Source of the DNA: Pseudomonas sp. Ga0074129
GTDB lineage: Bacteria; Pseudomonadota; Gammaproteobacteria; Pseudomonadales; Pseudomonadaceae
Reading direction: 5' to 3'
DNA: 64,000 bases
NCBI GenBank assembly: GCA_001465025.1
Contig: LNDO01000072.1
Span: 1 to 64,000 of the forward strand
In this document: piece after piece, positions 25,685 to 40,018 of the stretch
How the letters are laid out: each line of letters begins with the position of its first letter
Position numbering within the stretch: position 1 is the stretch's first letter
Translations under genes and position numbers: made by a program
Notes under the pieces: model-generated
Seen by the model: the letters and a program-made list of their open reading frames with translations, nothing else
Database searches by the model: none
What the model was told of the DNA's origin: nothing

Positions 25685-25703
25685 AGGGTGTGCCAAAGAC
25701 CAC

Positions 25704-26714
25704 TCACTGGAAAAGAGAGTCACTCGAAAGGCCGTTCTTTTCGAAGATCTCACGTAGCCGCTTAAGCGCCTCGACCTGAATCTGCCGAACGCGCTCACGG
25801 GTCAAGCCAATCTCCTGACCGACTTCTTCGAGGGTGCAGCTTTCATGACCGCGCAGGCCGAAGCGGCGGATAACCACCTCACGCTGCTTTTCAGTCAGAT
25901 CAGACAACCACTGATCAATGCTCTGCGACAAATCATCATCCTGCAGCAATTCGCAGGGATCGGTAGGACGATCATCGGTCAAGGTATCGAGCAGGGTTTT
26001 GTCCGAGTCCTGACCAAGCGATACATCAACAGAGGAAACGCGCTCATTGAGGCCGAGCATGCGCTTAACTTCTGCAACTGGCTTTTCTAGCAGGTTGGCA
26101 ATTTCTTCGGCGGACGGCTCGTGGTCGAGCTTCTGGGTCAATTCACGGGCTGCACGCAGGTAAACGTTCAGCTCTTTGACCACATGAATGGGTAAACGAA
26201 TGGTACGGGTCTGATTCATGATCGCCCGTTCAATGGTCTGGCGGATCCACCAGGTAGCGTAGGTTGAAAAACGGAACCCACGCTCGGGGTCAAACTTTTC
26301 AACGGCACGGATAAGGCCGAGGTTGCCTTCTTCAATCAGGTCCAGCAGGGACAAGCCACGATTGACATAGCGACGGGCAATTTTCACCACCAGGCGCAGG
26401 TTGCTTTCAATCATGCGTTTACGACCCGCGGGATCGCCCTTTTGCGCCAAACGGGCAAAGTGGACTTCTTCTTGAGGGGTCAGGAGGGGGGAAAAGCCGA
26501 TTTCATTGAGATACAACTGCGTTGCATCAAGCGCACGGGTGTAATCAATGTATTTATGCTGTTTGCTGCCAGCTGTGGAAGCCTTGGCCTTGCTGCGGGC
26601 TAGTGGCGGTTGCGCTTCTTCGTCTGAATCATCGTCAAGAACAATGGCTGACTCCATGAGCAGCACTTCATCATCGACATCAAACTCCGGCGCTTCTTTT
26701 TTATTGAGAGCCAT
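25704..26714 (-). CDS. rpoS: RNA polymerase sigma factor RpoS (sigma-38)
   Basis: A 336-residue general stress and stationary-phase sigma factor. Region 1.2/2 starts at [16 protein letters not shown]. Region 2 has the core- and -10-binding helices ([33 protein letters not shown]), and region 4 ends with the helix-turn-helix [22 protein letters not shown]. The start is the ATG at 26714 (MALNKKEAP); the frame extension upstream is not conserved. nlpD lies about 100 bases upstream on the same strand; in related species a main rpoS promoter lies inside nlpD. Downstream rsmZ links the locus to Gac/Rsm control. Confidence 0.97.
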   Translation of the reverse strand: MALNKKEAPEFDVDDEVLLMESAIVLDDDSDEEAQPPLARSKAKASTAGSKQHKYIDYTRALDATQLYLNEIGFSPLLTPQEEVHFARLAQKGDPAGRKRMIESNLRLVVKIARRYVNRGLSLLDLIEEGNLGLIRAVEKFDPERGFRFSTYATWWIRQTIERAIMNQTRTIRLPIHVVKELNVYLRAARELTQKLDHEPSAEEIANLLEKPVAEVKRMLGLNERVSSVDVSLGQDSDKTLLDTLTDDRPTDPCELLQDDDLSQSIDQWLSDLTEKQREVVIRRFGLRGHESCTLEEVGQEIGLTRERVRQIQVEALKRLREIFEKNGLSSDSLFQ

Positions 26715-26818
26715 TTTTATTTTCCTTGCTGAGTTCGACAGCAAGCTCATGCGCAACCAAATCCCTGATCACACCCGAGCCTGTCCCGCCCACGCGGTAG
26801 GGACAGACGAGTTAGAAG

Positions 26819-27679
26819 TCAGCGACGCGGCAAGTATTGCAGCGGGTCTACAGGTTTACCTTGGCGGCGCACTTCAAAATGAAGTTTCACCCGGTCGGTT
26901 CCTGTGGAACCCATTTCGGCAATATTCTGCCCAGCCTTGACCTTCTGCCCCTCCTGCACCAACAGCCTGCGGTTATGACCGTAGGCACTTACGTAGGTAT
27001 CGCTGTGTTTGATGATCACTAACTCACCGTAGCCCCGTAACCCACTCCCGGCGTAGACCACTGAACCATCAGACGCAGCCAAAACAGGCTGGCCCAATTC
27101 ACCGGCTATATCAATGCCTTTATTCAAACTGCCGTTTGAGGAAAAACGTCCGATAACCGCACCATTGGAAGGCCATATCCACCCTGAGGCAGAACGCTGG
27201 GTTGGCGGTAACGAGGTCACCCCAGGCGACGTTTTGATGGGCGCAGGCGGCTGGGTTTGTATTGGGCGTGTCTGCTGCGGCGTACTTGGGCGGCTGGTTG
27301 GCGACACAACAACAGGCGCAGTTGCAATAACAGGCGGGCGGTATGCTGGCTGACCGTCGAAACGAATAACCTGTCCCACCCGAATCAAATAAGGTGGGGC
27401 AATGCCGTTGCGTGCAGCCAGCGCTTTCCAGTCCCAACCAAAGCGAAAGGCGATTGAATAAAGTGTATCGCCACGTTGCACTTGGTACTGACCATTGGTG
27501 ACAGGCTGACGCTGCGCCTGACTCACAGAGCCAGATTGATTACGGTCGACGACATTGACGCCTCCCGGTGGCGGGCTGGCGCACCCACTCAGAACCGCAC
27601 TAAAGACAAGACCACTCAACAGGCTGCGAGCACCGCTGGCGCGAATCGGCAATTGAATGGCTGTGAAACTCACCTGCAT
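26819..27679 (-). CDS. nlpD: Murein hydrolase activator lipoprotein NlpD
   Basis: A 286-residue lipoprotein. The signal peptide ends in the lipobox LSGC (about residue 31). A LysM domain for peptidoglycan binding (YQVQRGDTLYSIAFRFGWDW) follows, then a proline-rich linker and a C-terminal LytM/M23 domain. The first zinc-ligand His is replaced by Asn (NKGIDIAG), as in E. coli NlpD. The domain is therefore non-catalytic and is expected to activate a periplasmic amidase (AmiC type) at the septum. The start is the ATG at 27679; longer frames are not signal-peptide-like. Confidence 0.93.
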   Translation of the reverse strand: MQVSFTAIQLPIRASGARSLLSGLVFSAVLSGCASPPPGGVNVVDRNQSGSVSQAQRQPVTNGQYQVQRGDTLYSIAFRFGWDWKALAARNGIAPPYLIRVGQVIRFDGQPAYRPPVIATAPVVVSPTSRPSTPQQTRPIQTQPPAPIKTSPGVTSLPPTQRSASGWIWPSNGAVIGRFSSNGSLNKGIDIAGELGQPVLAASDGSVVYAGSGLRGYGELVIIKHSDTYVSAYGHNRRLLVQEGQKVKAGQNIAEMGSTGTDRVKLHFEVRRQGKPVDPLQYLPRR

Positions 27680-27740
27680 CTTCCTCGGGTAGAAAAAACA
27701 ATGTCTATCTGCCAGTTGGCTGGCGTGCATTGTGCCGCAA

Positions 27741-28679
27741 TTATGGGTTTTCACCAGCGCTTTGCGGGTGACGTGCCGCCAACCACTCCAGCCCCAACAC
27801 CAGAAGAATCCCGGCAACCGCAAGACCTATTGCCCACAAAAGCTGCGGATCCTGACCACTGATTTGAGCGAACTGCTCGGGCCACAGATTCGACTGCAGA
27901 GCGGGCACCTGTTCGCCTTGACTGTCGGTGCGCCAGGTGAGGGTTTGCTTCCACGGCCAGATTTTATTCAACGACCCAATCATCAGCCCAGTAAGAAAGG
28001 TCAATGTCAGATCGCGCCAGCGAACCAGCAACCAACGCAAAATGCCGGCGAAACTAACAAGGCCAACCAAACATCCGCTGGCGAAAATCAGTAAAACCGC
28101 TAGATCCAGACCTTTGACGGCATTAAGAACAAAACCGTAAAGCCCCATCAACACCAGAATAAAACTGCCGGAAATGCCCGGCAAAATCATCGCGCAGATG
28201 GCAATAGCCCCGGCAAAGAACAAACTGAGCGGATCGTGCCCCCATTGCAGTGGAGAGGCCACAGTGATCCAGTAAGCGAATGCCACACCCAATAGCAAAC
28301 TGAACACCCGTGAGGCATTCCAGCGCTGCACTTCGCGAACGACTAAATGAGTGGAAACCAGAATCAGGCCAAAGAAAAATGACCAAACAGGAATAGGGTG
28401 TTCGACCAGCAGGTAGGTGATCACACGAGCAAGACTCATGATGCTGGTCATAATCCCCAGCAGCAGAATCAGTAAAAACGTCGCATTAGCGGCCTTCCAC
28501 GCCTCAACAATGCGACCGCGCAAGAACAAAGCCAAGGCAGCTGGCACACTGGCGATGGAACGCAGCAATTCGTCATAAATGCCGGTGATAAACGCCACCG
28601 TACCGCCCGAAACTCCGGGCACCACATCGGCAGCGCCCATGGCGACGCCCTTGGCGAACAGAAGAAGACTCTTTTTCAT
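27741..28679 (-). CDS. DUF368 (PopT-type) polyprenyl-phosphate translocase
   Basis: A 312-residue polytopic membrane protein of about eight to ten helices. It starts with the signature GVAMGAADVVPGVSGGTVAFITGIYDE-type motif (residues about 11-37) and repeats a PGISGSF motif in the middle (ILPGISGSFILVLMG). These paired P-G-x-S-G loops define DUF368, whose members (PopT) were recently shown to return undecaprenyl phosphate across the inner membrane for reuse in cell-wall and polysaccharide synthesis. It sits between nlpD and pcm on the same strand, about 60 bases from nlpD and 20 from pcm. The same window encodes UppS, which makes the parent lipid. Confidence 0.82.
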   Translation of the reverse strand: MKKSLLLFAKGVAMGAADVVPGVSGGTVAFITGIYDELLRSIASVPAALALFLRGRIVEAWKAANATFLLILLLGIMTSIMSLARVITYLLVEHPIPVWSFFFGLILVSTHLVVREVQRWNASRVFSLLLGVAFAYWITVASPLQWGHDPLSLFFAGAIAICAMILPGISGSFILVLMGLYGFVLNAVKGLDLAVLLIFASGCLVGLVSFAGILRWLLVRWRDLTLTFLTGLMIGSLNKIWPWKQTLTWRTDSQGEQVPALQSNLWPEQFAQISGQDPQLLWAIGLAVAGILLVLGLEWLAARHPQSAGENP

Positions 28680-28702
28680 GGGTTCATCCGTAAACAGTCT
28701 GA

Positions 28703-29383
28703 TCAGGCCAGGGGGCCGTTAAGCAAAGGCACGAAACGTACCGCATCCAGCACATGTCGCGAATAACCGTCTTCTTCACGGATGATCAGGAGCAACTCCT
28801 GAACATCGCCCGCACCGACCGGAATCACCAGCCGACCGCCCATCGCCAATTGATCCAACAATGCCTGCGGCACATTGGCGGCGGCCGCAGTAACAATGAT
28901 GCCGTTATAAGGACCTAGCGCATTCCAACCTTCCCAGCCATCACCCCAGCGGAACACCACGTTACGCAGACTCAGCTCTGTCAGACGTTCCTTGGCTTTT
29001 TCCTGCAGGCTCTGGATACGCTCGACACTGAATACCCGCTCGACCAACTGCGCCAAGATGGCGGTCTGGTAACCCGAGCCGGTGCCGATTTCCAGCACCT
29101 TATCCAACGGGCCTGCAGCCAGCAGCAACTCGCTCATCCGCGCGACCATGTAAGGCTGCGAGATGGTCTGGTTATTGCCAATCGGCAACGCGGTGTCTTC
29201 GTAAGCGCGATGGGCCAAGGCCTCATCCACGAACAAATGACGCGGCGTGCGACGGATGGTTTCCAGCACATGCGCGTTGGACAACCCCTCTTCATAGAGG
29301 CGCTGAATCAGGCGTTCACGGGTGCGCTGTGAGGTCATGCCGATGCCGCGATGCTGCAATTCGTCTTGTTCTCGGCGGATCAC
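28703..29383 (-). CDS. pcm: Protein-L-isoaspartate O-methyltransferase
   Basis: A 226-residue repair enzyme that methylates isoaspartyl residues of aged proteins. SAM-binding motif I is [18 protein letters not shown], and the catalytic-region motif [11 protein letters not shown] is present. The ATG at 29383 overlaps the surE stop (ATGA) and has a GGAGG ribosome site about 10 bases upstream inside surE, so it is preferred. An internal ATG at 29338 ([10 protein letters not shown], 211 residues) is the start used for some Pseudomonas homologues. Confidence 0.94.
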   Translation of the reverse strand: MIRREQDELQHRGIGMTSQRTRERLIQRLYEEGLSNAHVLETIRRTPRHLFVDEALAHRAYEDTALPIGNNQTISQPYMVARMSELLLAAGPLDKVLEIGTGSGYQTAILAQLVERVFSVERIQSLQEKAKERLTELSLRNVVFRWGDGWEGWNALGPYNGIIVTAAAANVPQALLDQLAMGGRLVIPVGAGDVQELLLIIREEDGYSRHVLDAVRFVPLLNGPLA

Positions 29384-30129
29384 AGCAGACCCTCCAGCCA
29401 GGGCTGCAAACTGTTGAAACCATCGGCAAAGGTGCGGTCGAGTTGCAACGGGGTGACTGACACATAGCCTTGCATCACCGCATGGAAATCGGTGCCCGGA
29501 CCACCATCTTCAGCATCACCGGCTACGGAAATCCAATAGCCTTCCTTGCCGCGCGGGTTGACCACCTTGACTGGCGCAGCGGCGCGGGCGCGATGGCCCA
29601 AGCGCGTGAGCTGAATGCCACGGATATGCTCCAGCGGCAGGTTGGGGATGTTCACATTGAGCACGGTGCGCGGCGGCAGGTCGAGTTGCTCGTGCGCTTC
29701 AACCAACTTGCGGGCGAAATACGCGGCGGTCGGCAGGTTATCCGGCAGGCGTGACAGTAGCGAAAAAGCAAACGCCGGACGCGCCAGAAAGCGCCCCTCC
29801 AGAGCCGCCGCAACCGTGCCGGAATACAGCACGTCATCGCCCAGATTGGCACCCAGGTTGATACCCGACACCACCAAATCCGTTTCATGCGGCAACAGGC
29901 CATTAAGACCCAAATGCACGCAATCAGTCGGCGTGCCGTTCAGGCTGATATAGCCATTGGGCAGCGTGCTGGGATGCAGCGGACGGTCGAGGGTGAGCGA
30001 ACTGCTCGCGCCGCTTTTGTCCTGATCGGGAGCAATCACCGTGCACAGGGCATAGTCAGCGAGCGCCGCATGCAGCGCAGCGAGACCTGGCGCAGCAACG
30101 CCGTCATCATTGGAAATCAGAATACGCAT
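29380..30129 (-). CDS. surE: 5'/3'-nucleotidase SurE
   Basis: A 249-residue metal-dependent nucleotidase and exopolyphosphatase active on nucleoside monophosphates. The N-terminal metal-site motif is [14 protein letters not shown] with the Asp pair at about 8-9, and [19 protein letters not shown] holds the conserved Asn and Ser. It overlaps truD by 13 bases and pcm by 4, forming the truD-surE-pcm stationary-phase survival operon that runs toward nlpD and rpoS. Confidence 0.97.
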   Translation of the reverse strand: MRILISNDDGVAAPGLAALHAALADYALCTVIAPDQDKSGASSSLTLDRPLHPSTLPNGYISLNGTPTDCVHLGLNGLLPHETDLVVSGINLGANLGDDVLYSGTVAAALEGRFLARPAFAFSLLSRLPDNLPTAAYFARKLVEAHEQLDLPPRTVLNVNIPNLPLEHIRGIQLTRLGHRARAAAPVKVVNPRGKEGYWISVAGDAEDGGPGTDFHAVMQGYVSVTPLQLDRTFADGFNSLQPWLEGLL

Positions 30130-31175
30130 GGGTTGTCCGTCTGCCCTGCAGGCAACAGATCGACGAGCTCACGCACCAAGACGGTGGCAAAGCATCCAGC
30201 CGGCAGGACGAATTCCAGTTGCAGAATGTCAGGCTCGGGATAATGCCACGACAAGCCGGCAATGGGGAGGCGCAGGATACGCCGTTCGTGCGTCATGCCC
30301 GCTTCTGCCAACCAGTCGACCAAGACGCCTTCGCGCGCGGCCAATTCCTGTTCCAGCGTTTGCGCTACACCTTCAGCACTGGACTGCCCAGCGCCCCAGA
30401 GTGGCCCGGTTGGGTGCAGGTCAAGAATGGCCAGACGCGGATCGTTGCACTCGGCCTCGCCGGCAGGGAAGAAGCTGCGGCTGTCGGTAAAGGCCAACAG
30501 ATCACCGAGCAGCGCCTGATTCCAAGTACCGGCGGCCACGCGCGCGGCCAACACTTGGTTGAATAGATAGCTGCGCGCCGCCGAAAGCACCCGCGAACGC
30601 ACATTGCGTTTCTCCGGCAGACTTTTGTTCGCGGCAAAATGCCGGGCATGAGCGACGTTGCCGCCTTCATGGCCAAAGCGCTGCAAACCGTAATAGTTGG
30701 GAATGCCCTGAGCTGCGATTTGCGTCAGGCGTTGATCCAGCGCCTCGCGATCCGCAGCCAGCTGAGTCAGGCGCAGGGTAAAGCCGTTGGCCGCATGCGC
30801 GCCGCGCTGCAGCTTACGGGTATGCCGCACCTGTTTAAGGATGCTCAGGCTGGCATCTTCGGCAGCGCTCAAATCAGGATCGATCTTGCCCGGCAGGTGC
30901 AGGCTGAACCACTGCCGGGTCAGGGCCTGACGATCCTTAAGGCCGGCATAGCTGATCAAGCGGATTGGCACACCGGCAGCACGGGCGATGCGCTTGGCGG
31001 CTTCTTCAGTGTTCAGCTCGCGCTTTTCCACCCACAGCCAGAGGTGCTCGCCCTCACCGGCCAAGGGAATATCCAACACTTCATCGACCTGAAAGTCTTC
31101 CGCCACGGCCTTGAGTACCGCAGTACCGCAGGGCGCGCCATGGACCCGCGGGCCTAGTAATTCGAGTTCGTTCAT
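30117..31175 (-). CDS. truD: tRNA pseudouridine(13) synthase TruD
   Basis: A 352-residue enzyme making pseudouridine 13 in tRNA-Glu. The catalytic Asp lies in [20 protein letters not shown] (about residue 80). The family segments [14 protein letters not shown] and [13 protein letters not shown] are intact, and the TRUD insertion domain spans the middle. The start overlaps the ispF stop (ATGA), so the two are translationally coupled. Confidence 0.97.
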   Translation of the reverse strand: MNELELLGPRVHGAPCGTAVLKAVAEDFQVDEVLDIPLAGEGEHLWLWVEKRELNTEEAAKRIARAAGVPIRLISYAGLKDRQALTRQWFSLHLPGKIDPDLSAAEDASLSILKQVRHTRKLQRGAHAANGFTLRLTQLAADREALDQRLTQIAAQGIPNYYGLQRFGHEGGNVAHARHFAANKSLPEKRNVRSRVLSAARSYLFNQVLAARVAAGTWNQALLGDLLAFTDSRSFFPAGEAECNDPRLAILDLHPTGPLWGAGQSSAEGVAQTLEQELAAREGVLVDWLAEAGMTHERRILRLPIAGLSWHYPEPDILQLEFVLPAGCFATVLVRELVDLLPAGQTDNPCVF

Positions 31176-31645
31176 CGGGCGACCAACAACGCGACGGAAT
31201 GCACGGCAATGCCTTCTTCACGTCCGGTAAAGCCGAGTTTCTCGGTGGTGGTGGCTTTGACGTTGACTTGGTCCAGGCTTACCTGCAGGTCTTCGGCAAT
31301 CCGTGCACGCATGGTCTCGATATGCGGCGCCATCTTCGGTGCCTGGGCGACGATGGTGGCGTCGACATTGCCGACCTGCCAGCCCTTGGCGTGAATCAGC
31401 CCCACAACATGGCGCAGTAAAACGCGGCTGTCAGCACCTTTGAACCGTGGGTCGGTGTCGGGAAAATGCTTGCCGATATCACCCAACGCCGCGGCACCAA
31501 GCAAGGCATCGCTCAGGGCGTGCAGCAGCACGTCTCCATCGGAATGGGCCAGTAGGCCGAACTTATGGGGAATCTGCATGCCGCCCAAGGTGATGAAATC
31601 GCCCTCACCGAAACGGTGCACATCGTAGCCGTGGCCAATACGCAT
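31172..31645 (-). CDS. ispF: 2-C-methyl-D-erythritol 2,4-cyclodiphosphate synthase
   Basis: A 157-residue zinc enzyme of the MEP isoprenoid pathway. Zinc ligands D8 and H10 lie in [11 protein letters not shown], with the third His in [20 protein letters not shown]. The substrate Thr occurs in [13 protein letters not shown]. The start is the ATG at 31645 (MRIGHGYD). It overlaps truD by 4 bases. ispD, its usual partner, is about 3 kb upstream here, separated by fghA, adhC and gfnR. Confidence 0.97.
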   Translation of the reverse strand: MRIGHGYDVHRFGEGDFITLGGMQIPHKFGLLAHSDGDVLLHALSDALLGAAALGDIGKHFPDTDPRFKGADSRVLLRHVVGLIHAKGWQVGNVDATIVAQAPKMAPHIETMRARIAEDLQVSLDQVNVKATTTEKLGFTGREEGIAVHSVALLVAR

Positions 31646-31653
31646 AAAGAACA

Positions 31654-31676
31654 ACGCCCTGAAAAAGTCAGGGCGT
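31654..31676 (-). terminator. Hairpin between fghA and ispF, possible terminator
   Basis: ACGCCCTGA (31654-31662) pairs with TCAGGGCGT (31668-31676), giving a 9-base stem with a 5-base loop. On the minus strand it is followed by TGTTCTTT and then the ispF start. It could end the adhC-fghA transcript or act as a leader hairpin of ispF. Confidence 0.5.
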
Positions 31677-31743
31677 GATTCTAACCGTATTGCAGGGTAG
31701 CTCGGACGAAATCCGGGCGACGAATTTACCGGATTCAGCCAGC

Positions 31744-32592
31744 CTACGATTGGCGCAATGCTGCCGCGTGATGGCGTAAGTGGTCGTCAATAAAACTGGC
31801 GATAAAGTAGTAGCTATGGTCGTAACCCGGCTGAAGGCGCAGGGTCAGCGGGTGACCTGCGGCCTGGGCGGCGGCTTTGAGCGCATCGGGCTTGAGTTGG
31901 CTTTCGAGAAAATCATCTCGATCACCCTGATCAACCAGAATCGGCAGTTTCTCCGTCGCCTCAGCAAGCAAGGCGCAGGCATCCCATTCACGCCAGCGCG
32001 AGCGCTCATCACCCAGGTAGCGCGAAAAGGCCTTCTCGCCCCAAGGGCAGTTGCTCGGGTTGCTGATTGGGGCAAATGCCGACAGCGAGTGATAGCGTCC
32101 CGGATTGCGCAACGCGCAGATCAGCGCACCGTGCCCACCCATGGAGTGGCCGCTGATGCCGCGCCGGTCGGAGACCGGGAAGTTGGCCTCGATCAATGCG
32201 GGCAATTCCTGCACCACGTAGTCGTACATGCGGTAATGCCGCGCCCAGGGTTGCTGAGCGGCGTTGAGGTAAAAACCTGCGCCCAAACCAAAATCCCAGG
32301 CTTTGTCTGGGTCATCCGGCACATCAGCGCCGCGCGGGCTGGTGTCTGGCGCGACGATAATCAGCCCCAACTCAGCAGCTAGCTTGTGCGCGCCCGCCTT
32401 CTGCATAAAGTTTTCATCGGTGCAGGTCAGACCGCTTAGCCAATACAGCACCGGCAACTCTTCGCCCTGCTCCGCCTGCGGCGGCAAATACACGGCGAAC
32501 ACCATGTCGCAACCGAGCACCGCTGAGTGATGGCGATAACGTTTGTGCCAGCCGCCAGCACTTTTATTGCTTGAAACAATTTCCAGGCTCAT
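31744..32592 (-). CDS. fghA: S-formylglutathione hydrolase
   Basis: A 282-residue alpha/beta hydrolase of the esterase D family. The nucleophile elbow is [10 protein letters not shown] (Ser about residue 148), with the charge relay Asp in DQGDRDDFL and His in GYDHSYYF. It releases formate and glutathione from S-formylglutathione, the second step of glutathione-dependent formaldehyde detoxification. adhC, which makes its substrate, ends 70 bases upstream. Confidence 0.96.
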   Translation of the reverse strand: MSLEIVSSNKSAGGWHKRYRHHSAVLGCDMVFAVYLPPQAEQGEELPVLYWLSGLTCTDENFMQKAGAHKLAAELGLIIVAPDTSPRGADVPDDPDKAWDFGLGAGFYLNAAQQPWARHYRMYDYVVQELPALIEANFPVSDRRGISGHSMGGHGALICALRNPGRYHSLSAFAPISNPSNCPWGEKAFSRYLGDERSRWREWDACALLAEATEKLPILVDQGDRDDFLESQLKPDALKAAAQAAGHPLTLRLQPGYDHSYYFIASFIDDHLRHHAAALRQS

Positions 32593-32662
32593 CGCCCCTC
32601 CGTGCCACCCCGTACGACCAGGTAATCGCTCACCTGGCGCGCGCAGCAGGTCGCTGCAGCTA

Positions 32663-33793
<1,131 letters not shown>

Positions 33794-33949
33794 TCAACAG
33801 TGGCGCAGAGTCTAGATCAGCGCTCAACAATAGATAATCGAGCAAAATACAAAACATTATTGCCATGCAGGGATAATCACAGACGCAGGGCCATTAGAAT
33901 GCAGCGCTGACCTGCTGACTGACAGCGCGATTAGAAAGAGGACGACTCA

Positions 33950-34849
33950 ATGAATGGCTGGGAAGGATTGGATGAATTTGTCGCGGTGGCTGAATGCGGC
34001 CAATTCAGCGCCGCCGCCCAGCGCTTGGGCGTATCGTCCTCACAAATCAGCCGACAGATCGCCCGCCTGGAAGAACGCCTGCAAACCCGCTTGTTTTATC
34101 GCAGCACCCGACGCGTAGCGCTCACCGAAGCCGGGCAGACGTTCCTGCAACACTGCCAGCGCCTGCAAGATGGTCGTGAAGAAGCGCTGCGCGCGATGGG
34201 CGATCTGGGCAGTGAACCTAAGGGCTTGCTGCGCATGACCTGCGCAGTGGCCTACGGCGAGCGTTTTATCGCGCCACTGGTAACCGACTTTATGCTGCAA
34301 CACCCACAACTGCGGGTGGACATTGAACTGAGCAACCGCACCCTCGACCTGCTGCAAGAGGGACTAGACTTGGCCGTCCGCCTCGGCCGCCTGCAGGACT
34401 CACGCCTAGTCGCCACGCGCCTGGCCCCCAGGCAAATGTACTTGTGCGCCGCGCCCGCCTACCTGCAACGCTACGGTCGCCCCCATTCGCTCTCGGAGTT
34501 GAGCCGACACAATTGCCTGATCGGCAGTTCGGATACCTGGAACTTTCAAGTCAGCGGGCGCGATGCCAGCCTGCGCGTACAAGGCAACTGGCGCTGCAAC
34601 AGCGGGCAGGCGGTGCTTGAAGCGGCCCTGCGCGGCCTGGGCCTGTGCCAACTGCCGGACTATTACGTGCTAGAACACCTGCAGAGCGGCGCGCTGGTGT
34701 CGCTGCTGGATAACCAGCAACCGCCGGATACCGCCGTTTGGGCGCTGTACCCGCAACAACGGCACTTATCACCCAAAGTGCGGCAGTTGGTGGACTTCCT
34801 CAAACAAGGTTTGGCGCAGCGCAGCGAATATCGCCAGGACGCGGGCTAG
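33950..34849 (+). CDS. gfnR: LysR-type regulator GfnR of formaldehyde detoxification
   Basis: A 299-residue LysR regulator of the CrgA-like class. The helix-turn-helix is FSAAAQRLGVSSSQISRQIARLEERL, and the effector domain includes LLRMTCAVAYGERFIAPLV. Position, divergent from adhC-fghA, matches GfnR of P. aeruginosa (PA3630), which activates these genes in response to formaldehyde or its precursors. The intergenic DNA around 33826-33865 is A/T-rich, with ATTATTG/CAATA pieces that may form its operator. Confidence 0.85.
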   Translation: MNGWEGLDEFVAVAECGQFSAAAQRLGVSSSQISRQIARLEERLQTRLFYRSTRRVALTEAGQTFLQHCQRLQDGREEALRAMGDLGSEPKGLLRMTCAVAYGERFIAPLVTDFMLQHPQLRVDIELSNRTLDLLQEGLDLAVRLGRLQDSRLVATRLAPRQMYLCAAPAYLQRYGRPHSLSELSRHNCLIGSSDTWNFQVSGRDASLRVQGNWRCNSGQAVLEAALRGLGLCQLPDYYVLEHLQSGALVSLLDNQQPPDTAVWALYPQQRHLSPKVRQLVDFLKQGLAQRSEYRQDAG

Positions 34850-34892
34850 GGTCTCTCAGCGTTTGGCTCGCGAGCGCGCTGAAGTGCGTCGC

Positions 34893-35603
34893 CTAAGAAC
34901 GGCCTTGCCACAACCGATTGAGGCTGAGTAAATCTTCCGGGCGGGTAACTTTCAGGTTATCTGAACGGCCCTCGATCAGCCGTGGCGATTGCCCTGCCCA
35001 CTCCATGGCCGAGGCTTCGTCAGTAATCGCGACACCAGCCAGCAGCGCATCCGCCAAGGCGCGTTGCAGCTCACCGAGCCGGAACATCTGCGGGGTGAAC
35101 GCCTGCCAGATAGTCGAGCGATCCACGGTGCTCTGCACCCGGCCATCGGCACCCGCGCGCTTGAGCGTATCGCGCGCAGGCACGGCGAGCAGGCCACCCA
35201 CGGGGTCATGCGCCAACTCGCCCAGCAACAGGTCTAGGTCGCTGCGCGCCAGATTAGGTCGAGCAGCATCGTGCACCAGCACCCAGTCCTGCGCCTGCGC
35301 GCCCAACTCACTCAAGCGCAGCAGGCCACTGAGCACGGAATCAGCGCGCTCAGCACCGCCGTCGGCACGCTGGATACGTGGATCACGGGCACAGCTCAGG
35401 CTTGGCCAATACGGATCGTCCGCCGCCAAGCTAACCACCACAGCACGCAATTGCGGGTGCTCAAGAAAGCGCGCCAGGGTATGTTCGATAATGCTTTTGC
35501 CGGCCAGCGGCAGGTACTGCTTGGGCCGGTCGGCGCGCATACGACTGCCAATGCCGGCAGCCGGAATCAACGCCCAGAAAGACGGTAATTCAGCGGTATT
35601 CAT
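34893..35603 (-). CDS. ispD: 2-C-methyl-D-erythritol 4-phosphate cytidylyltransferase
   Basis: A 236-residue enzyme of the MEP pathway joining CTP to methylerythritol phosphate. The CTP-binding loop is IPAAGIGSRMRADRPKQYLPL near the N-terminus. VHDAARPNL carries the metal Asp, and DEASAMEWAG and VTRPEDL are conserved near the C-terminus. Its start overlaps the ftsB stop by 4 bases (ATGA), implying translational coupling. Confidence 0.96.
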   Translation of the reverse strand: MNTAELPSFWALIPAAGIGSRMRADRPKQYLPLAGKSIIEHTLARFLEHPQLRAVVVSLAADDPYWPSLSCARDPRIQRADGGAERADSVLSGLLRLSELGAQAQDWVLVHDAARPNLARSDLDLLLGELAHDPVGGLLAVPARDTLKRAGADGRVQSTVDRSTIWQAFTPQMFRLGELQRALADALLAGVAITDEASAMEWAGQSPRLIEGRSDNLKVTRPEDLLSLNRLWQGRS

Positions 35604-35881
35604 TCAGCTAACTGATAGAGGGTCTCGCCCTCTTTAAGCATGCCCAGTTCATGCCGCGCACGCTCTTCGACGGTTTCCATACCGCTTTTCAGCTCCAGCA
35701 CTTCGGCTTCGAGAATCCGGTTGCGCTCTTTCAACTGCTGGTTTTCGCCTTGCTGATCAGCAATCTGCTGCTTGAGCTGAGTCACCTGCGCCAAGCTGCC
35801 ATCGCCCAGCCACAGGCGATACTGCAGGCCTGCCAGCAGAGCAATCAGCACAAAAAACACCCAGTAAGAGGTATTACGCAT
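35600..35881 (-). CDS. ftsB: Cell division protein FtsB
   Basis: A 93-residue bitopic protein: a short cytoplasmic start, one membrane helix (YWVFFVLIALLAGLQY, about residues 6-21), then a periplasmic coiled coil (residues about 30-70). A conserved tail contains ERARHELGMLKEGE. With FtsL and FtsQ it links early and late divisome proteins. The start is the ATG at 35881; the frame upstream is not conserved. It lies 65 bases after eno and overlaps ispD. Confidence 0.94.
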   Translation of the reverse strand: MRNTSYWVFFVLIALLAGLQYRLWLGDGSLAQVTQLKQQIADQQGENQQLKERNRILEAEVLELKSGMETVEERARHELGMLKEGETLYQLAE

Positions 35882-35946
35882 AGCAGGGAGAGATTCCGGA
35901 CGAAAAAAGGGCGACTCGCGCCGCCCCTCTTTTACCACGCCTAAGA

Positions 35947-37308
<1,362 letters not shown>

Positions 37309-37359
37309 TTACAAGCGATGCGCGATGTATCAAACCTGTGAGTAGGCGGACACCGGAAA

Positions 37360-39882
<2,523 letters not shown>

Positions 39883-39919
39883 TCAATGCCGCCGGGGAAA
39901 GCGAAGGAATACCGATGCG

Positions 39920-39943
39920 CCAATTGCATTACTACGCAATTGG
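39920..39943. promoter_or_regulatory. Hairpin in the pyrG leader region
   Basis: CCAATTGC (39920-39927) pairs with GCAATTGG (39936-39943) around an 8-base loop, about 70 bases before the pyrG start. No T-run follows on either strand. It could be an operator dyad or a leader RNA structure affecting pyrG, or part of the tilS transcript end. Confidence 0.4.
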
Positions 39944-40018
39944 CTCGCCTTGCCGATTCCCGGGGGAGTCGACAAAAGCGCTAGTAAGACGGGAGCGTAG
40001 TCTACCGGAAAGGCCTTA

